6,674 nt of DNA from Acidobacteriota bacterium (GTDB lineage Bacteria > Acidobacteriota > Thermoanaerobaculia > Multivoradales > JAHEKO01), in contig JAOTUP010000116.1 of assembly GCA_029863825.1 (NCBI GenBank), forward strand, positions 1-6,674. Reading direction: 5' to 3'. Of the stretch, positions 5,931 to 6,674 are shown piece after piece (positions within the stretch are counted from its first letter, which is position 1; each line of letters starts with the position of its first letter). The position numbers and the translations under genes are program-made. The notes beneath the pieces were generated by a model, which was not told where the DNA came from, searched no databases, and saw only the letters and a list, made by a program, of their open reading frames with translations.

Positions 5931-5978
5931 GGCGTTTCAGAGGCGCCTAAATGTGGTGCCCTGGTCAGGGAAGGCGTT
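5926..5978. repeat. Short direct repeat with nearby dyads in the M16/EF-G2 intergenic gap
   Basis: The gap 5879-6076 holds no convincing gene. GGGAAGGCGTT occurs twice, at 5926-5936 and 5968-5978, 42 bp apart. Between them lie the perfect palindrome AGGCGCCT (5941-5948) and the dyad CCCTG-GT-CAGGG (5959-5970). Such an arrangement can be a protein binding region, but repeats of this size also arise by chance. No intrinsic terminator for the M16 gene is visible here on the minus strand. Confidence 0.3.
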
Positions 5979-6076
5979 GATCGGGATGTGTTGAATCGAG
6001 TAGTGCAAACCCGCGTTGAGGGCAGCGGACGGAGCGCGTGGCGACGGAACTCTGTGCGGGCTCGTGTTGCGGCGGA

Positions 6077-6674
6077 TCATGGTCTCTCGACGGCTGCAAT
6101 GTCAGCGAGCTGGTTTGTCAGGCTATCAGCCGGGCCGGCGACGACAATAACTGCGCGGTGGGGATGAATGTGCTGTCGAGCGCAGCGCATGATCTCGTCG
6201 GGGGTCACCGCTGCGAGAGCCGCAGGCAGCTCGTCATAGTAGGTTTTCGGCAGCTGGAAGATGGCGAGATCGCTCAGTCGGTGCACGATACCGGCCAGGG
6301 TCTCACAGCTGTAAGGGAAGCTGCCGATCAGGTAGTCGATGGTTTCCGCCAGCTCGTCCTCCGGCACTGTCTCCTGACGCAGACGGTCGAGTTCCCGTAG
6401 GACCTCACGGATGGCGAGAGGGACTGCATCGTTGTCGATCGCCGCGGTGACAGTGAAAGGGCCGGCGCCCCGCCGCTTGGCGAACGAACTATGTGCGCCG
6501 TAGGTACAGGCGTGCTCCTCACGCAGCTTGAGATTGATACGGCTCGTGAACTTCCCGCCGAGGAGAGCGTTGGCAACCGCGGCGAGGGAATAATCTGCAT
6601 GGTTGCGGGGCAGGCCGAGGTGGCCGAGACAGAGCTCCGACTGCGGCGCCTCCGGCCGATCGATGAGAAGAAGG
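6077..6674 (-). CDS. M16 family peptidase-like protein, C-terminal part (5' end outside window)
   Basis: The frame is open from the window edge to a TGA at 6079-6077 and gives 198 residues beginning LLLIDRPEAPQSELCLGH. This matches the C-terminal domain of M16 (pitrilysin/processing-peptidase-like) proteins. Features, numbered from the first complete codon: LIDRPEAPQSE (3-13), the GGKFTSRINLKLREE stretch (39-53) with Arg51, and TYGA with Tyr58. These give the Arg/Tyr pair known from substrate-binding M16 domains. GPF (71-73), VPEDELAETIDYLIGSF (103-119) and a terminal AVIVVAG strand (174-180) also fit. The zinc motif HXXEH belongs to the N-terminal domain, which lies outside the window, so catalytic ability cannot be judged. 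HACTYGA replaces the more common KGYTYGA. M16B proteins often occur in adjacent pairs; a partner would be upstream. The GTG at 6367 is an internal codon, not the start. Confidence 0.88.
   Translation of the reverse strand, partial: LLLIDRPEAPQSELCLGHLGLPRNHADYSLAAVANALLGGKFTSRINLKLREEHACTYGAHSSFAKRRGAGPFTVTAAIDNDAVPLAIREVLRELDRLRQETVPEDELAETIDYLIGSFPYSCETLAGIVHRLSDLAIFQLPKTYYDELPAALAAVTPDEIMRCARQHIHPHRAVIVVAGPADSLTNQLADIAAVERP

Noticed and set aside
3708..5940. A shared 10-mer, CTGAAACGCC, in the terminator arm and, inverted, at 5931-5940, considered as a possible repeat or transposon end pair around the EF-G2 gene
   Set aside because: Ten-base matches are expected by chance many times in a window this size. 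There are no target-site duplications or transposase, and the match does not extend.
6038..6400. A 120-codon plus-strand open frame overlapping the M16 gene
   Set aside because: Most of it is antisense to the conserved M16 C-terminal domain, and its sequence is not recognisable.
6328..6600. A 90-codon minus-strand open frame in another frame of the M16 region
   Set aside because: The alternative minus-strand frame is continuous from the window edge to 6077 and matches the M16 family throughout, so this one is a shadow.

Overview
The window is a GC-rich (by eye about 60%) stretch of a Gram-negative-type bacterial chromosome. It holds the distal part of the spc/alpha ribosomal protein cluster, then a convergent pair of unrelated genes. 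The order map, infA, rpmJ, rpsM, rpsK, rpsD, rpoA, rplQ, with a zinc-finger S4 inside the cluster, excludes a typical Bacillus-like layout, where rpsD lies elsewhere. The RpoA N-terminus (starting LWKGFQRPKRL) and the type of EF-G paralogue look most like Acidobacteriota to me. This is recognition from memory rather than a tree, so a related high-GC lineage is possible.

Region 1 (1-3677, plus strand) is a tight run of eight genes separated by 9 to 47 nt: the C-terminal half of methionine aminopeptidase, translation initiation factor IF-1, ribosomal proteins L36, S13, S11 and S4, the RNA polymerase alpha subunit, and L17. All look intact and conserved. infA and rpsD appear to start with TTG. 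No internal promoter was evident, so transcription probably enters from upstream of the window. The run ends at a near-ideal intrinsic terminator (3707-3748).

Region 2 (3800-5878, minus strand, convergent) is a complete 692-residue EF-G-like translational GTPase. It has the full five-domain EF-G layout but divergent G motifs, most notably Tyr in place of the catalytic His of the DTPGH motif. This marks it as an EF-G2-type paralogue rather than the housekeeping FusA.

Region 3 (5879-6076) is a 198-nt gap with a weak candidate promoter for the EF-G2 gene and some small repeats and dyads of uncertain meaning.

Region 4 (6077-6674, minus strand) is the C-terminal 198 residues of an M16-family zinc peptidase-like protein whose start lies outside the window.

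Functionally the left two thirds make core translation and transcription parts: initiation factor, 30S and 50S proteins, polymerase alpha, and nascent-chain N-terminal processing. The EF-G2 gene is thematically related but separately transcribed. I see no CRISPR array, tRNA or rRNA gene, insertion sequence, phage gene or toxin-antitoxin pair, and nothing that amounts to a new system. The most notable item is the GTPase with altered catalytic motifs.
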